Notes under the pieces: generated by a model
The model's database searches: none
What the model was told of the DNA's origin: nothing
Seen by the model: the letters and a program-made list of their open reading frames with translations, nothing else
NCBI GenBank assembly: GCA_903927685.1
Contig: CAIYOB010000969.1
Span: 1-22,430, forward strand
DNA: 22,430 bases
Reading direction: 5' to 3'
Source of the DNA: an uncultured Planctomycetaceae bacterium
Lineage (GTDB): Bacteria; Planctomycetota; Planctomycetia; Pirellulales; Pirellulaceae
Part shown: positions 8,447-16,052 of the stretch, in pieces
Numbering within the stretch: the first letter of the stretch is position 1
How the letters are laid out: each line of letters starts with the position of its first letter
Position numbers and translations under genes: made by a program

Positions 8447-9388
8447 CTACGTCGCCTTGCCCGCCTCGGCAATACCGCGCAGGATGCTGTCCTTGACGGC
8501 AACCGCGTCGACCTCGGTGGCCACCGCCAGGTTCGACCGGCCCGGCGACAAGCGGCGGCGGTCGAAGATGGTCGCCCCTTTGGTCAGTTCTCCGCTGGTT
8601 TCCACGTCCCCCGCCATTTCTTCGACCTCGAACAACTCGGGGTGCAGCGCGGCGGTCAGGGCCACCACGTCTTGCAGGAAGATCCGTTCCATGCCCAGAT
8701 GCTGGCGGTAAGCGCGAAAGGCGAAGGGGATCACGTGCCGCAACAACCGCCCGGCCCGCGTCGCTTCGGCGGGCAGTTGGTCGATGATGTCCAGCGTCAG
8801 CTTGACTTCTTCCGCGACGTCCAGCGGGATCAGGGTCTTGGTCGCGGCCGAGCGAAACACGGCGCGGGCGGCCAGCGGGTCATGGAACATATTGAATTCC
8901 GCCGCGGGAGTCACGTTCCCGATGCACCGCAGGCTGCCGCCGGAGATGATGACATGATCGACCGCCAGGGCCAGCGCGGGGTCGCGCTGGAAGGCCCGGG
9001 CGAGGTTGGTCAGCGGGCCCAGACACAGGATCGTGACTTGTCCCGGCGCCGCGCGGACTTCGTCGCAGATGATCTTCTCCGAGGGGTGCTGATGGTGCAG
9101 TTGGGCGACCGGCAGACTGATGCCCGCCAGACCGTTGTCGCCGTGCAGCCGCCGCTGGTCCGGCGCCGCAGCCGACTCGGACGCCGACGCCGTTCCCAAC
9201 CGCGGGTAGCGGGGCGGGTCCAAATGGTCCAGCAAGACCTGCACGTTCAGACTGGCTTGTTCGGCCGAGACATTTCCCTCGACCGCCGTAACGGCCAACA
9301 CTTCCAGCCGGGGATCGAACAGCGCCAGGCACAAGGCGACCGCGTCGTCGATGCCCGGGTCGCAGTCGATAATTAGTTTCTTTGCCAT
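8447..9388 (-). CDS. inosine-uridine preferring nucleoside hydrolase family (IUNH)
   Basis: The protein has 313 residues. The family signature IIDCDPGIDDA (6-16) gives the calcium-binding aspartates D8/D10, D14 and D15. HGDNGL (82-87), the strand LCLGPLTNLA (121-130) and AEFNMFHDP (163-171) are all typical. The C-terminal calcium ligand is D240 in FLQDVVAL; the residue before it, where group I/II enzymes have the catalytic-site histidine (HD), is Gln239. The family cleaves the N-glycosidic bond of ribonucleosides, releasing base and ribose. No signal peptide, so cytoplasmic. ATG 9388 places the signature at the family's usual position; the frame is open for 100 codons upstream, but that part is Arg/Pro-rich noise. 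It is divergent from the GH13 gene and converges on the orphan at 6800-8368. Confidence 0.9.
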   Translation of the reverse strand: MAKKLIIDCDPGIDDAVALCLALFDPRLEVLAVTAVEGNVSAEQASLNVQVLLDHLDPPRYPRLGTASASESAAAPDQRRLHGDNGLAGISLPVAQLHHQHPSEKIICDEVRAAPGQVTILCLGPLTNLARAFQRDPALALAVDHVIISGGSLRCIGNVTPAAEFNMFHDPLAARAVFRSAATKTLIPLDVAEEVKLTLDIIDQLPAEATRAGRLLRHVIPFAFRAYRQHLGMERIFLQDVVALTAALHPELFEVEEMAGDVETSGELTKGATIFDRRRLSPGRSNLAVATEVDAVAVKDSILRGIAEAGKAT

Positions 9389-9478
9389 CGGCCGCCCCCC
9401 GATTTCCCGTCGGTTCGTGTCCCACAGGCACCTCGCCCCTTGCTGCGCCCACAAGCCTGACACGGCAGTGAGGTGAAC

Positions 9479-9498
9479 CTCCTGGCGCCCGCCAGGGG
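9479..9498 (-). promoter_or_regulatory. leader hairpin upstream of the nucleoside hydrolase gene
   Basis: CCTGGC (9481-9486) pairs with GCCAGG (9491-9496) around the loop GCCC. C9479-G9498 and T9480-G9497 extend the stem to 8 bp. It would fall in the transcribed leader if the minus promoter at 9544-9572 is real. I recognise no riboswitch class. Confidence 0.3.
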
Positions 9499-9543
9499 CT
9501 CGCCGGAACGTACGAGGTGTCGCCCGTTCGTCATGGACGTGGT

Positions 9544-9572
9544 ATTGTACTGCGGTCGGCAGCGCGGAACAA
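9544..9572 (-). promoter_or_regulatory. candidate promoter for the nucleoside hydrolase gene
   Basis: On the minus strand, TTGTTC (9572-9567) is followed after 17 nt by TACAAT (9549-9544), 3/6 and 5/6 matches to the housekeeping consensus. It would give a leader of about 150 nt before ATG 9388. Confidence 0.35.
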
Positions 9573-9661
9573 GCAGCAACCCGGGCTTCCGCCTGGGGGC
9601 AAGCGGTCGCGATGGCAACGGTTGAAACGGTTCTGCGGGGCTTGGGCGGTGGGCGGCGCAG

Positions 9662-9689
9662 TTGACCGTGACGGAACCGGACGTACACT
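9662..9689 (+). promoter_or_regulatory. candidate promoter for the GH13 gene
   Basis: TTGACC (9662-9667) and TACACT (9684-9689) are separated by 16 nt, matching the housekeeping consensus 5/6 and 4/6. It would give a leader of about 75 nt before ATG 9771. Confidence 0.45.
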
Positions 9690-9770
9690 TGGGGTTATTG
9701 GAGGGTGCGGTCGGGGCGGCGATCCGCCTCACGCCGGATCTTTCGTCTCCCATAGCGACAGGCGATTCTC

Positions 9771-11603
9771 ATGTACGAGCAATTTGGCGCTGTGGTCCAG
9801 GGCTCCTCCGTCGAGTTCCGGCTGTTTTTCCCAGACCGGGACGTCGATCCGCTGCAATACCGCCACGGGGGCTTGCCCAGGATCAAGAAGATACAAGTGG
9901 TGGGCGACTTTCAGAGCCGTCTCGGGCTGCGCGACTGGGACGTTGACACCGCCCCGTGCCTGGCGCCGGGCGCGCATCCTCAGGGCCAGTTGTTCAGCTA
10001 CCGGATCGCGGACTTGCCCGAGGGGTTCTACCAGTACAAGTACTTCCTGACCTTCGAGAACCAGACCACGCGTTGGGGCACCGACCCGTGCACCAAGTAC
10101 GTCGCCACGAAGTACGAGAACGCGGGCTTCGTCATCGGCGGCCACGGGCAACCGGTGCGCGAGTTGACGCATCGGCTGCCGTTGAAGGACTTGGTCATCT
10201 ACGAAGTGATGATCGACGACTTGACGGCCGGCTATCGCGAAGGGCGGGCGCCCCTGGACGCGGTTTGGGACAAGCTGGATTACTTGCAGGACTTGGGCGT
10301 CAACGCGCTCGAGTTCATGCCCTGGACCGCGTGGCGCGGCAGCGACTTCAGTTGGGGCTACGACCCCTTCCTGTTCTTCTCCGTCGAAAACCGCTACGTG
10401 GAGGATCCGGCGGAGCCGCTGGACCGCCTGGTGCGGCTGGAACGGCTGGTCGACGAGTGCCACCGCCGCGGCCTGCACGTGATTATGGACGGCGTCTTCA
10501 ACCACGTCAGCGCCGGGCTCAATCCGGATACGGGCTTTCCCTATCATTGGCTGTACCAGAATCCCGACGAGTCGCCGTATACGGGCGGCTTTGCCAAGGG
10601 CGGCCTGTTCGAAGACTTGGACTACAGCAACGAATGCACCCAGCAGTTCGTCGCGGATGCCTGCAAGTACTGGCTGGACACCTACAAGCTGGACGGCATC
10701 CGTTTTGACTACACCACGGGCTTTTACCAGCCGGACGACCCTTCGCATGGCATCCCGCGGCTGATCTCCGATCTGCGCAGCCACCTGGTCTCCCAGGGCC
10801 GTCACAACGTGTCGTTGATCATCGAGCATCTGACCGACAATTCCTACGACGCGATTACGGACACCAACCAGATCGATGCGGACGGCTGCTGGTACGATCG
10901 GTTCCTGTTGGACGTCCCGCAGTACGCGGCCGCCGGCAACGTGGCTCCGTCGCTGTTGCGCGTGTTGGATACCAATCGCGGCTTTGCCGCCGGCAAGGCG
11001 CCGGTGACCTACATCGAGAACCACGACCATTCGACGGCCGTCAACCGCATGGGCGGCCGCCATCAGTGGTGGCGGACGCAGCCGGCCCTGATCGCCCTGT
11101 TGACCTCGCCGGGCGCCGTCCTGCTGCACAACGGCCAGGAATTCGGCGAAGACTATGCGCTGCCGGATACCGGCCGCGAGCGGGTGGCGCCGCGGCCGCT
11201 GCGTTGGGATCAGGCCGAGGACGAAATCGGCTGGCGGCTCCGCGCCCTGTGCCGGCAACTGATCCGCTTGCGGCACGACTGCCCCGCGCTCCGCTCGCCC
11301 AACTTCTACCCCCGGACCTACGAGGAAAAGGACACGCACCTGAACGAACAGGGCTACGGGGTCGACGTGGACAAAGATGTCGTGATTTACCACCGTTGGG
11401 GCTATGACGCGGCGGGAAAGATGGAGCGATTCATCATCGTTCTGAACTTCTCCGCCTTCGAACAATTCGTGACGGTCCCTTTCTCCATCAACGGCGTCTG
11501 GGAGGATCGGCTCAGCGGCGCCATGGTCGTGGTCCGGGACTTTCGCCTGGAAGACCACCGCGTGTACCCGCACTGGGGCTGCGTGTTTCATCGCAAGGAA
11601 TAG
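9771..11603 (+). CDS. GH13 (alpha-amylase family) glucan enzyme with N-terminal CBM48-like domain
   Basis: The protein has 610 residues and no signal peptide, so it is cytoplasmic. Residues 1-120 look like the CBM48/E-set domain of branching and debranching enzymes (IKKIQVVGDFQSRL, then LPEGFYQYKYFL). The (beta/alpha)8 barrel contains the four GH13 regions: DGVFNH (240-245), DGIRFD with nucleophile D313, IIEH with acid/base E352, and IENHD with D419. LLHNGQEFGEDYA and a C-terminal beta-domain (FIIVLNFSAFEQFVTVPF) follow. All three catalytic residues are present, so it should be active on alpha-1,4/1,6-glucans. Motifs do not separate a branching, debranching or trehalohydrolase-type activity; intracellular glycogen metabolism is the likely setting. 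The spacing from the candidate promoter at 9662-9689 fits ATG 9771. It converges on the sugar porter with 16 nt between stops. Confidence 0.9.
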   Translation: MYEQFGAVVQGSSVEFRLFFPDRDVDPLQYRHGGLPRIKKIQVVGDFQSRLGLRDWDVDTAPCLAPGAHPQGQLFSYRIADLPEGFYQYKYFLTFENQTTRWGTDPCTKYVATKYENAGFVIGGHGQPVRELTHRLPLKDLVIYEVMIDDLTAGYREGRAPLDAVWDKLDYLQDLGVNALEFMPWTAWRGSDFSWGYDPFLFFSVENRYVEDPAEPLDRLVRLERLVDECHRRGLHVIMDGVFNHVSAGLNPDTGFPYHWLYQNPDESPYTGGFAKGGLFEDLDYSNECTQQFVADACKYWLDTYKLDGIRFDYTTGFYQPDDPSHGIPRLISDLRSHLVSQGRHNVSLIIEHLTDNSYDAITDTNQIDADGCWYDRFLLDVPQYAAAGNVAPSLLRVLDTNRGFAAGKAPVTYIENHDHSTAVNRMGGRHQWWRTQPALIALLTSPGAVLLHNGQEFGEDYALPDTGRERVAPRPLRWDQAEDEIGWRLRALCRQLIRLRHDCPALRSPNFYPRTYEEKDTHLNEQGYGVDVDKDVVIYHRWGYDAAGKMERFIIVLNFSAFEQFVTVPFSINGVWEDRLSGAMVVVRDFRLEDHRVYPHWGCVFHRKE

Positions 11604-11611
11604 CGGGTCGC

Positions 11612-11637
11612 GGAAACGCTCAGCGCTGGGCGCTTCC
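11612..11637. terminator. imperfect hairpin between convergent genes
   Basis: GGAA-A-CGC (11612-11619) can pair with GCG-C-TTCC (11630-11637), with one mismatch. It spans the 16-bp gap between the GH13 stop and the sugar porter stop and runs into the latter's last codons. A weak candidate with no T-run. Confidence 0.15.
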
Positions 11638-13095
11638 AGCAGTCTCCTGGATTCCCAGTTCCCGCTGTAGTTCCTCCAAGGACCGGCCCTTGGTCTCGGG
11701 CAGATACTTCAGGACCAGGAAGAACTGCAGAATCATCATCAGGGCGAAGAAGGCGAACGGGCCGGCTGCCGAGAACTTGGCCACAAACGGGAACAGCCAG
11801 CTGACGGCCGCACACAACACCCAGAGCATGAAGCAGATGGCGGCGGCACCGGAGGCGCGGATGGCGTTGGGCAGGATCTCGTTGATGTACACCCACACGA
11901 CGGCGCCCTGCGAATAGGCATGGGAGCCGACGATGCCCATCATGGCGGCGATCACAATCCAGCCCTGGGCGCCCGTCGAGAACACCCAGGCCGCCAGCGC
12001 GTGCGAGAAGACGAAGGTCACCGAGCCGGCCAGCAGCAGGGTCTTGCGGCCCAGGCGGTCGATCAAGGCCATGGCGGCCAGCGTCATGACCAGGTTGGTC
12101 AAGCCGATGATGACCGATTGCAGCAGGGCGCTGGTCTTGGACGCTCCCGCCATCCGGAAGATGTCGGCCGTGTAGTAAATCACGGCGTTGATGCCGTCCA
12201 ATTGGTTGAAGGCCGCGACCAGGAACGCCAGCAGCAGTGGCTTGAGGTACTTCCGCTGGAACAATCGCTGCTGCGTGCCGTGAATCTCGGCTTGCAGCGA
12301 GTCCGCGATCTCCGCCGCCTCGGCGCCCGGGGCCTCGTGGCCAAACCGGGCGAGCACCTGCTCCGCTTCCTCCCGCCGTCCCCGCTTGACCAGCCACCGC
12401 GGGCTCTCAGGGATCAGCATCGCCGTCAGCAGGAACGCCGCCGACGGCAGGGCCATGATGCCGAACATCCAGCGCCAAGCCGCGGGGTGGTCGGCGCCCA
12501 GGATCGCAGCGACCAGATAGTTTGAAAAATACGCGGCCAGGATGCCCAGGACGATGTTCAGCTGGCTGACCGCCACCAGGACGCCACGGCGTTTCGCCGG
12601 GGCGATCTCGGTAATGTACATCGGCGACACAACGGACGCCCCGCCAACCGCGACGCCGCCGAGCCAGCGGAACAGCACCAGCGACAGCCAGTCCCAAGCC
12701 AGCGCACAGCCGATTGCCGAGACCGTAAACAGCACAGCCAGCAGCGCCAGCACGGGACGCCGCCCCCACCAGTCACTGGGCCGGCCCACCAGCAGCGATC
12801 CGAACATGGTGCCGATCAGCGCACTGGCGACGGTGAAGCCCAGCATGAACTTGCGCAGTTTGGCCACGTCGTCGGCGTACGTCTCGCCTTTGGGGTCCAG
12901 CACCAGAGGCGCGATCCGCTCGGTGATCTCCGCAACATACCCGGCTTCCAAAGCCTCAGTGGTGCCCGAAATCACGGCGGTGTCAAAGCCGAACAACAGC
13001 GACCCCAGCGCCGCAACTACGGCGCTGATCAGCAGCGTCCCACGGCCGCGCTGCGGCAGGCCCGACCGACCGTCGTCAACCAAGTGTGTGTGCAT
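11620..13095 (-). CDS. MFS sugar porter (sugar:proton symporter type)
   Basis: The protein has 491 residues with about 12 transmembrane helices. It carries the sugar-porter signatures: GRRP after helix 2, a PESPRWLVKRGR loop at the end of the N-terminal half, QLDGINAVIYYTADIF in helix 7 (family QQ.xGxN, second Q replaced by L), DRLGRKTLLLAG in the second half, and PETKGRSLEEL after helix 12. An insertion of about 35 residues between helices 1 and 2 (ITERIAPLVLDPKGETYADD) lies outside. The family imports hexoses or pentoses with protons across the inner membrane; the sugar cannot be deduced. ATG 13095 is chosen because AGAGG lies 8 nt upstream and the helices start soon after; the frame is open to 13314 without meaning. 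It is convergent with GH13 and divergent from pdxJ, with 167 nt between. Confidence 0.92.
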   Translation of the reverse strand: MHTHLVDDGRSGLPQRGRGTLLISAVVAALGSLLFGFDTAVISGTTEALEAGYVAEITERIAPLVLDPKGETYADDVAKLRKFMLGFTVASALIGTMFGSLLVGRPSDWWGRRPVLALLAVLFTVSAIGCALAWDWLSLVLFRWLGGVAVGGASVVSPMYITEIAPAKRRGVLVAVSQLNIVLGILAAYFSNYLVAAILGADHPAAWRWMFGIMALPSAAFLLTAMLIPESPRWLVKRGRREEAEQVLARFGHEAPGAEAAEIADSLQAEIHGTQQRLFQRKYLKPLLLAFLVAAFNQLDGINAVIYYTADIFRMAGASKTSALLQSVIIGLTNLVMTLAAMALIDRLGRKTLLLAGSVTFVFSHALAAWVFSTGAQGWIVIAAMMGIVGSHAYSQGAVVWVYINEILPNAIRASGAAAICFMLWVLCAAVSWLFPFVAKFSAAGPFAFFALMMILQFFLVLKYLPETKGRSLEELQRELGIQETAGSAQR

Positions 13096-13262
13096 GCGTC
13101 GACCTCTGGAGTGTGTAATTGGATCATGATGGCCGGCCGGAGCGTGCAAATCAATGGCAGGTCCGGCCGTCACTGCCGCCATCGCCAGCAGCGGCCGATT
13201 CTGATAGGATGGGGTAATGGGCGAACGGTGCCGCTCCCCCAATTTCCCAAGGGACACAAGCC

Positions 13263-13976
13263 ATGCCTGAACTTGGCGTGAATATCGACCACGTAGCAAC
13301 TTTGCGTCAAGCACGCAAGACGTACGAACCGGACCCGGTCTGGGCGGCCGTCCTGGCCGAACTGGGCGGCGCGGACGGGATCACCGTCCATCTCCGCGAG
13401 GACCGCCGCCATATCCAGGACCGCGACCTCCGCGTGCTCCGCGAGACGGTGACGGTCAAGCTGAATCTGGAACTGGCCTGCAACCAGGACGTGCTCGAGA
13501 TCGCTTGCCAAGTCCGTCCCGACCAGGCGACGCTGGTGCCGGAACGACGCGAAGAGGTCACCACCGAGGGTGGTCTGGACGCCCTGACGCACCGCGAGGC
13601 GGTCGCCCGTGCCGTCCGCCAGTTGCAGGCCGCCGGGATCTACGTGAGCCTGTTCCTCGACCCGGACCTCGACCAGATCGAACTGGCCGCCGAACTGGGC
13701 GCCAATGCGGTTGAGTTACACACCGGCCAGTACGCCTTGGCGCGCGGCAAGTCCCAGCAGGAGGAACTGGCCAAGCTAGCAGTGGCGGGGCAGCGGATCC
13801 GCCAATTCGGCATGGCCTTGCACGCCGGTCATGGACTAAACTACCACAACGTCCGGCCGGTCGCAGAGCTGGCCGAGATGCACGAGTTGAATATCGGTCA
13901 CAGCATCGTCGCCCGGGCGGTGCTGGTCGGGCTGGAGCGTGCCGTCCGCGAGATGAAAGAGCGGATCGCGGAGTGA
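13263..13976 (+). CDS. pdxJ: pyridoxine 5'-phosphate synthase
   Basis: The protein has 237 residues, the normal length. PdxJ condenses 3-amino-1-hydroxyacetone phosphate with 1-deoxy-D-xylulose 5-phosphate in the deoxyxylulose-dependent route to vitamin B6, in the cytoplasm. The start [15 protein letters not shown] (N7, H10, R15) is diagnostic. [12 protein letters not shown] gives the active-site H43 and R45; LNLE gives E70; HAGHGLNY gives H190. These correspond to E. coli H45, E72 and H193. ELHTGQYA (151-158) is also conserved. AAGGGA (13249-13254) lies 8 nt before the ATG. No other B6 gene is in the window; the DUF1571 gene follows after 51 nt on the same strand and may share the transcript. 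Confidence 0.97.
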   Translation: MPELGVNIDHVATLRQARKTYEPDPVWAAVLAELGGADGITVHLREDRRHIQDRDLRVLRETVTVKLNLELACNQDVLEIACQVRPDQATLVPERREEVTTEGGLDALTHREAVARAVRQLQAAGIYVSLFLDPDLDQIELAAELGANAVELHTGQYALARGKSQQEELAKLAVAGQRIRQFGMALHAGHGLNYHNVRPVAELAEMHELNIGHSIVARAVLVGLERAVREMKERIAE

Positions 13977-14027
13977 ACGCCGCTTCCGCCTCGCGGCTGG
14001 GTTGCGGAAACAGGAGGAAGAACACGG

Positions 14028-14978
14028 ATGAGCAGGATGCTGTCGTGGTCGGCGGAACGGCTCTCGCCGCCGCAGGAGCGTAGCCAGAGGAAATCCCAAG
14101 GCTCGGGCAAGGACAAGTCGCCGCACGTCCCGCGGACGCTGCTGATTCTGGCGGTCGGCGCGGCGTTGTGTCAGGGGAGCCAGTTTTCTACCCCGGCGTG
14201 GGCTGCGGATTCGTCGGCCAGCGACTCGACATCGCCCTCCAGCACGTCATCGGTCAGCCGCGACAAGCATCCCCTGCAAAGCGTGCTCGCGTGGGCCCGC
14301 GGGGCCGCCGCGAAGATCGAGAAGGAGGTTCCGGACTACTCCGCCATCCTGCTGAAACGCGAAGCGATCGATGGCTGTCTGGGCGACCCCCAGCGGATCC
14401 TGCTCAAGGTCCGCCATCAACCGTTCAGTGTGTATGTGTATTGCTACGATCCGGCCGACCGCCGCGGCGAAGAGGCGATCTATGTCGCCGGCCGCAACGA
14501 CGGCCATCTGTTGGGGCATACGACGGGCATCACGGGCGCGTTGCTGGGCACCATGTCGCTGAAACCCGACGGCTCCATCGCCATGGACGGGCAACGGCAT
14601 CCGCTGACCGAGATCGGCATCCTGAACCTGTGCCGGCGGATCGCCCAGGTTGCCGAAAAGGGCGTGAACCATCCTCAGTGCAAGGTCGAGACGAGCGCCG
14701 GCCAGAAGATCGGCGATCGCGGCTGCCGCTGTATCCAGATCCGCAACCCCGAGGACCGGCAGCAGTTCCTGTTCAGCCAGTTGCGGCTGTATGTGGACGA
14801 CGAGTTGGACCTGCCGATTCGCTTTGAGGCGTACGACTGGCCGGACCAGCCTGGCGGCGATCCGCCGCTGGCCGAGCAATACACCTATGCCAAACTGAAG
14901 CTCGGCGCCGGTTTGACCGACCTGGATTTTGACGTCAGCAACCCCCGGTACGGATACGCGGAAGGCCGCCCGAAGTGA
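14028..14978 (+). CDS. exported DUF1571 family protein
   Basis: The protein has 316 residues. A long basic N-region (1-36) precedes a hydrophobic core (TLLILAVGAALCQG, 37-50) and a cleavage-type site at AWAAD (57-61), so it is exported, either cleaved or anchored. After a Ser-rich linker (62-78) comes the DUF1571 domain (about 85-310): KEVPDYSAILLKRE, YVYCYDPADRRGEEAIYVAG, and the closing YTYAKLKLGAGLTDLDFD and NPRYGY. The family is common in planctomycetes and its function is unknown; the fold may resemble outer-membrane lipoprotein-sorting factors, which is a guess. AGGAGG (14012-14017), 10 nt before the ATG, supports the start. The stop overlaps the GTG start of the next gene by 3 nt, so the two are translationally coupled. 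Confidence 0.85.
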   Translation: MSRMLSWSAERLSPPQERSQRKSQGSGKDKSPHVPRTLLILAVGAALCQGSQFSTPAWAADSSASDSTSPSSTSSVSRDKHPLQSVLAWARGAAAKIEKEVPDYSAILLKREAIDGCLGDPQRILLKVRHQPFSVYVYCYDPADRRGEEAIYVAGRNDGHLLGHTTGITGALLGTMSLKPDGSIAMDGQRHPLTEIGILNLCRRIAQVAEKGVNHPQCKVETSAGQKIGDRGCRCIQIRNPEDRQQFLFSQLRLYVDDELDLPIRFEAYDWPDQPGGDPPLAEQYTYAKLKLGAGLTDLDFDVSNPRYGYAEGRPK

Positions 14979-15862
14979 ACGAGAACACCAACCGTTTATC
15001 GACCGGCGTACCCGGCTTGGACGAACTGTTGGGCGGCGGTTTGCTGCCCGGCACCTTGACCGTCGTGGTGGGCGCGACGGGCATTGGCAAGACGCAACTG
15101 GGATTGCAGTTCGCCCGCGCGGGCGCGGCCCAGGAGCAGCGTACCGGCGTCATCTTCGATGTCTCGGCCCGCGGCGATTCGCAGAATCACGCCCAGTACG
15201 CCCGGGGGATGTTCGACTGGAATCTCCACTGCGTGGCCGGGCAGGATCGCCTGGACTTGACGGATTTCTATGCCCCCGGCCGCGTGTTCGGGGACTATTT
15301 GCACGTGTTCGAATACAGCGGCCGCCGGGTTACGCGGCAGGACGTCGAGTGGGACCAATGGCGGGACTGGCACGCGGAGTTGAATGCCAAACTGCAGTCG
15401 GCGATCGCGTTCCTGTACGGCGGTTTTGTGGGCGGCGTCCGGCGCGTCGTGTTTGACGGCATCGAGCCCTCGGATCGGCCGCACGACTCGATCCAACTGA
15501 ACCTGCTGGAGTACGTCTACCACCAGGTCGTCCGCAAAGATCCGGAATGGGTCGCTCGGGACCTGTTCCGGCAAGGATACCGCGAACAGGCTCAGGCCGC
15601 CGCCGCGCACGTCTACGATCCGGCACGCATCGGCTGCCTGCTGCTGTACACCTCGCACGAAATGCTGCTGGACGAACTGATCTCGCGGCCGCTGGACGAA
15701 GGCGACATCCTGTCCAACGCGAACACACTGATCTACATGGGCAAGATCCGCGACGGCCAGCGGTTGCGGCGCGCCTTGTACGTCGGCAAGCATCGCGGCA
15801 GCGCCTGTACGGACGAGGTGCAGACGTATACGATCGACGACCGGGGACTGAAGATCGAGTGA
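14975..15862 (+). CDS. RecA/KaiC-like P-loop ATPase
   Basis: The protein has 295 residues and a GTG start within the stop codon of the DUF1571 gene (GTGA, 14975-14978). The N-terminus STGVPGLDELLGGGLLPGTL is the classic KaiC/RadA/GvpD entry motif. Walker A is GATGIGKT (33-40) and Walker B is RRVVFD (156-161). Only one RecA-like domain is present, as against two in KaiC. The paired glutamates that KaiC-type ATPases carry after the second strand are not seen at FDVSARGDSQ (61-70). The C-terminal half (IGCLLLYTSHEML, then LIYMGKIRDGQRLRRALYVG) completes the RecA sheet. It is cytoplasmic while its coupled partner is exported, so they probably act in one process rather than as a tight complex. Function unknown. 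Confidence 0.8.
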   Translation: MNENTNRLSTGVPGLDELLGGGLLPGTLTVVVGATGIGKTQLGLQFARAGAAQEQRTGVIFDVSARGDSQNHAQYARGMFDWNLHCVAGQDRLDLTDFYAPGRVFGDYLHVFEYSGRRVTRQDVEWDQWRDWHAELNAKLQSAIAFLYGGFVGGVRRVVFDGIEPSDRPHDSIQLNLLEYVYHQVVRKDPEWVARDLFRQGYREQAQAAAAHVYDPARIGCLLLYTSHEMLLDELISRPLDEGDILSNANTLIYMGKIRDGQRLRRALYVGKHRGSACTDEVQTYTIDDRGLKIE

Positions 15863-15864
15863 CG

Positions 15865-15969
15865 GGACTTCCAAGTCCACCGGGCCCGAAACACGGGCCT
15901 TCCAAATGTGCGTGTTTTCACGGTCCCCACCGGCCCCGTGCCGAATGGAACGAGGTTACGAGACCTCGT
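15865..15969. repeat. cluster of short inverted repeats between convergent genes
   Basis: Four palindromic units lie one after another: GGACTT/AAGTCC (15865-15878); GGCCCG-AAACA-CGGGCC (15883-15899, with a G-T pair outside); CACGG/CCGTG (15919-15940); ACGAGGT-TACGAG-ACCTCGT (15950-15969, 7-bp stem). They fill the 190-bp gap after the ATPase gene and before the convergent sulfatase gene. They may act as a bidirectional terminator or be remnants of dispersed palindromic repeats. Confidence 0.5.
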
Positions 15970-16052
15970 GGCAGTCCGAATACGCCGACCGCGAGTCCGG
16001 CCGGGGCTTGGGTCGCCAAGGCCACGAGCGTTTTGCGTACATGCTCCGGTCC

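Larger units (their letters stand above)
9389..9770. other. 382-bp divergent intergenic region with two promoter candidates
   Basis: This stretch separates the nucleoside hydrolase (minus) from the GH13 gene (plus). I see no gene in it; the open frames are Arg/Pro/Gly-rich and lack ribosome sites. It contains a plus-strand promoter candidate (9662-9689), a minus-strand candidate (9544-9572) and a strong hairpin (9479-9498). Confidence 0.6.

Noticed and set aside
9389..9688. N-terminal extension of the nucleoside hydrolase (start at 9688)
   Set aside because: The family begins directly with the strand before DxDPGxDD; the added 100 codons look random.
9373..9753. 126-codon minus-strand frame upstream of the nucleoside hydrolase
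   Set aside because: Overlaps the hydrolase start, is Pro/Arg/Ser-rich and has no ribosome site.
9729..11591. 620-codon minus-strand frame opposite the GH13 gene
   Set aside because: The plus strand has complete GH13 catalytic regions; the antisense frame is a compositional shadow.
9771..11603. Secreted starch-degrading amylase
   Set aside because: No signal peptide; the CBM48-like N-terminal domain fits an intracellular glycogen or oligosaccharide enzyme better.
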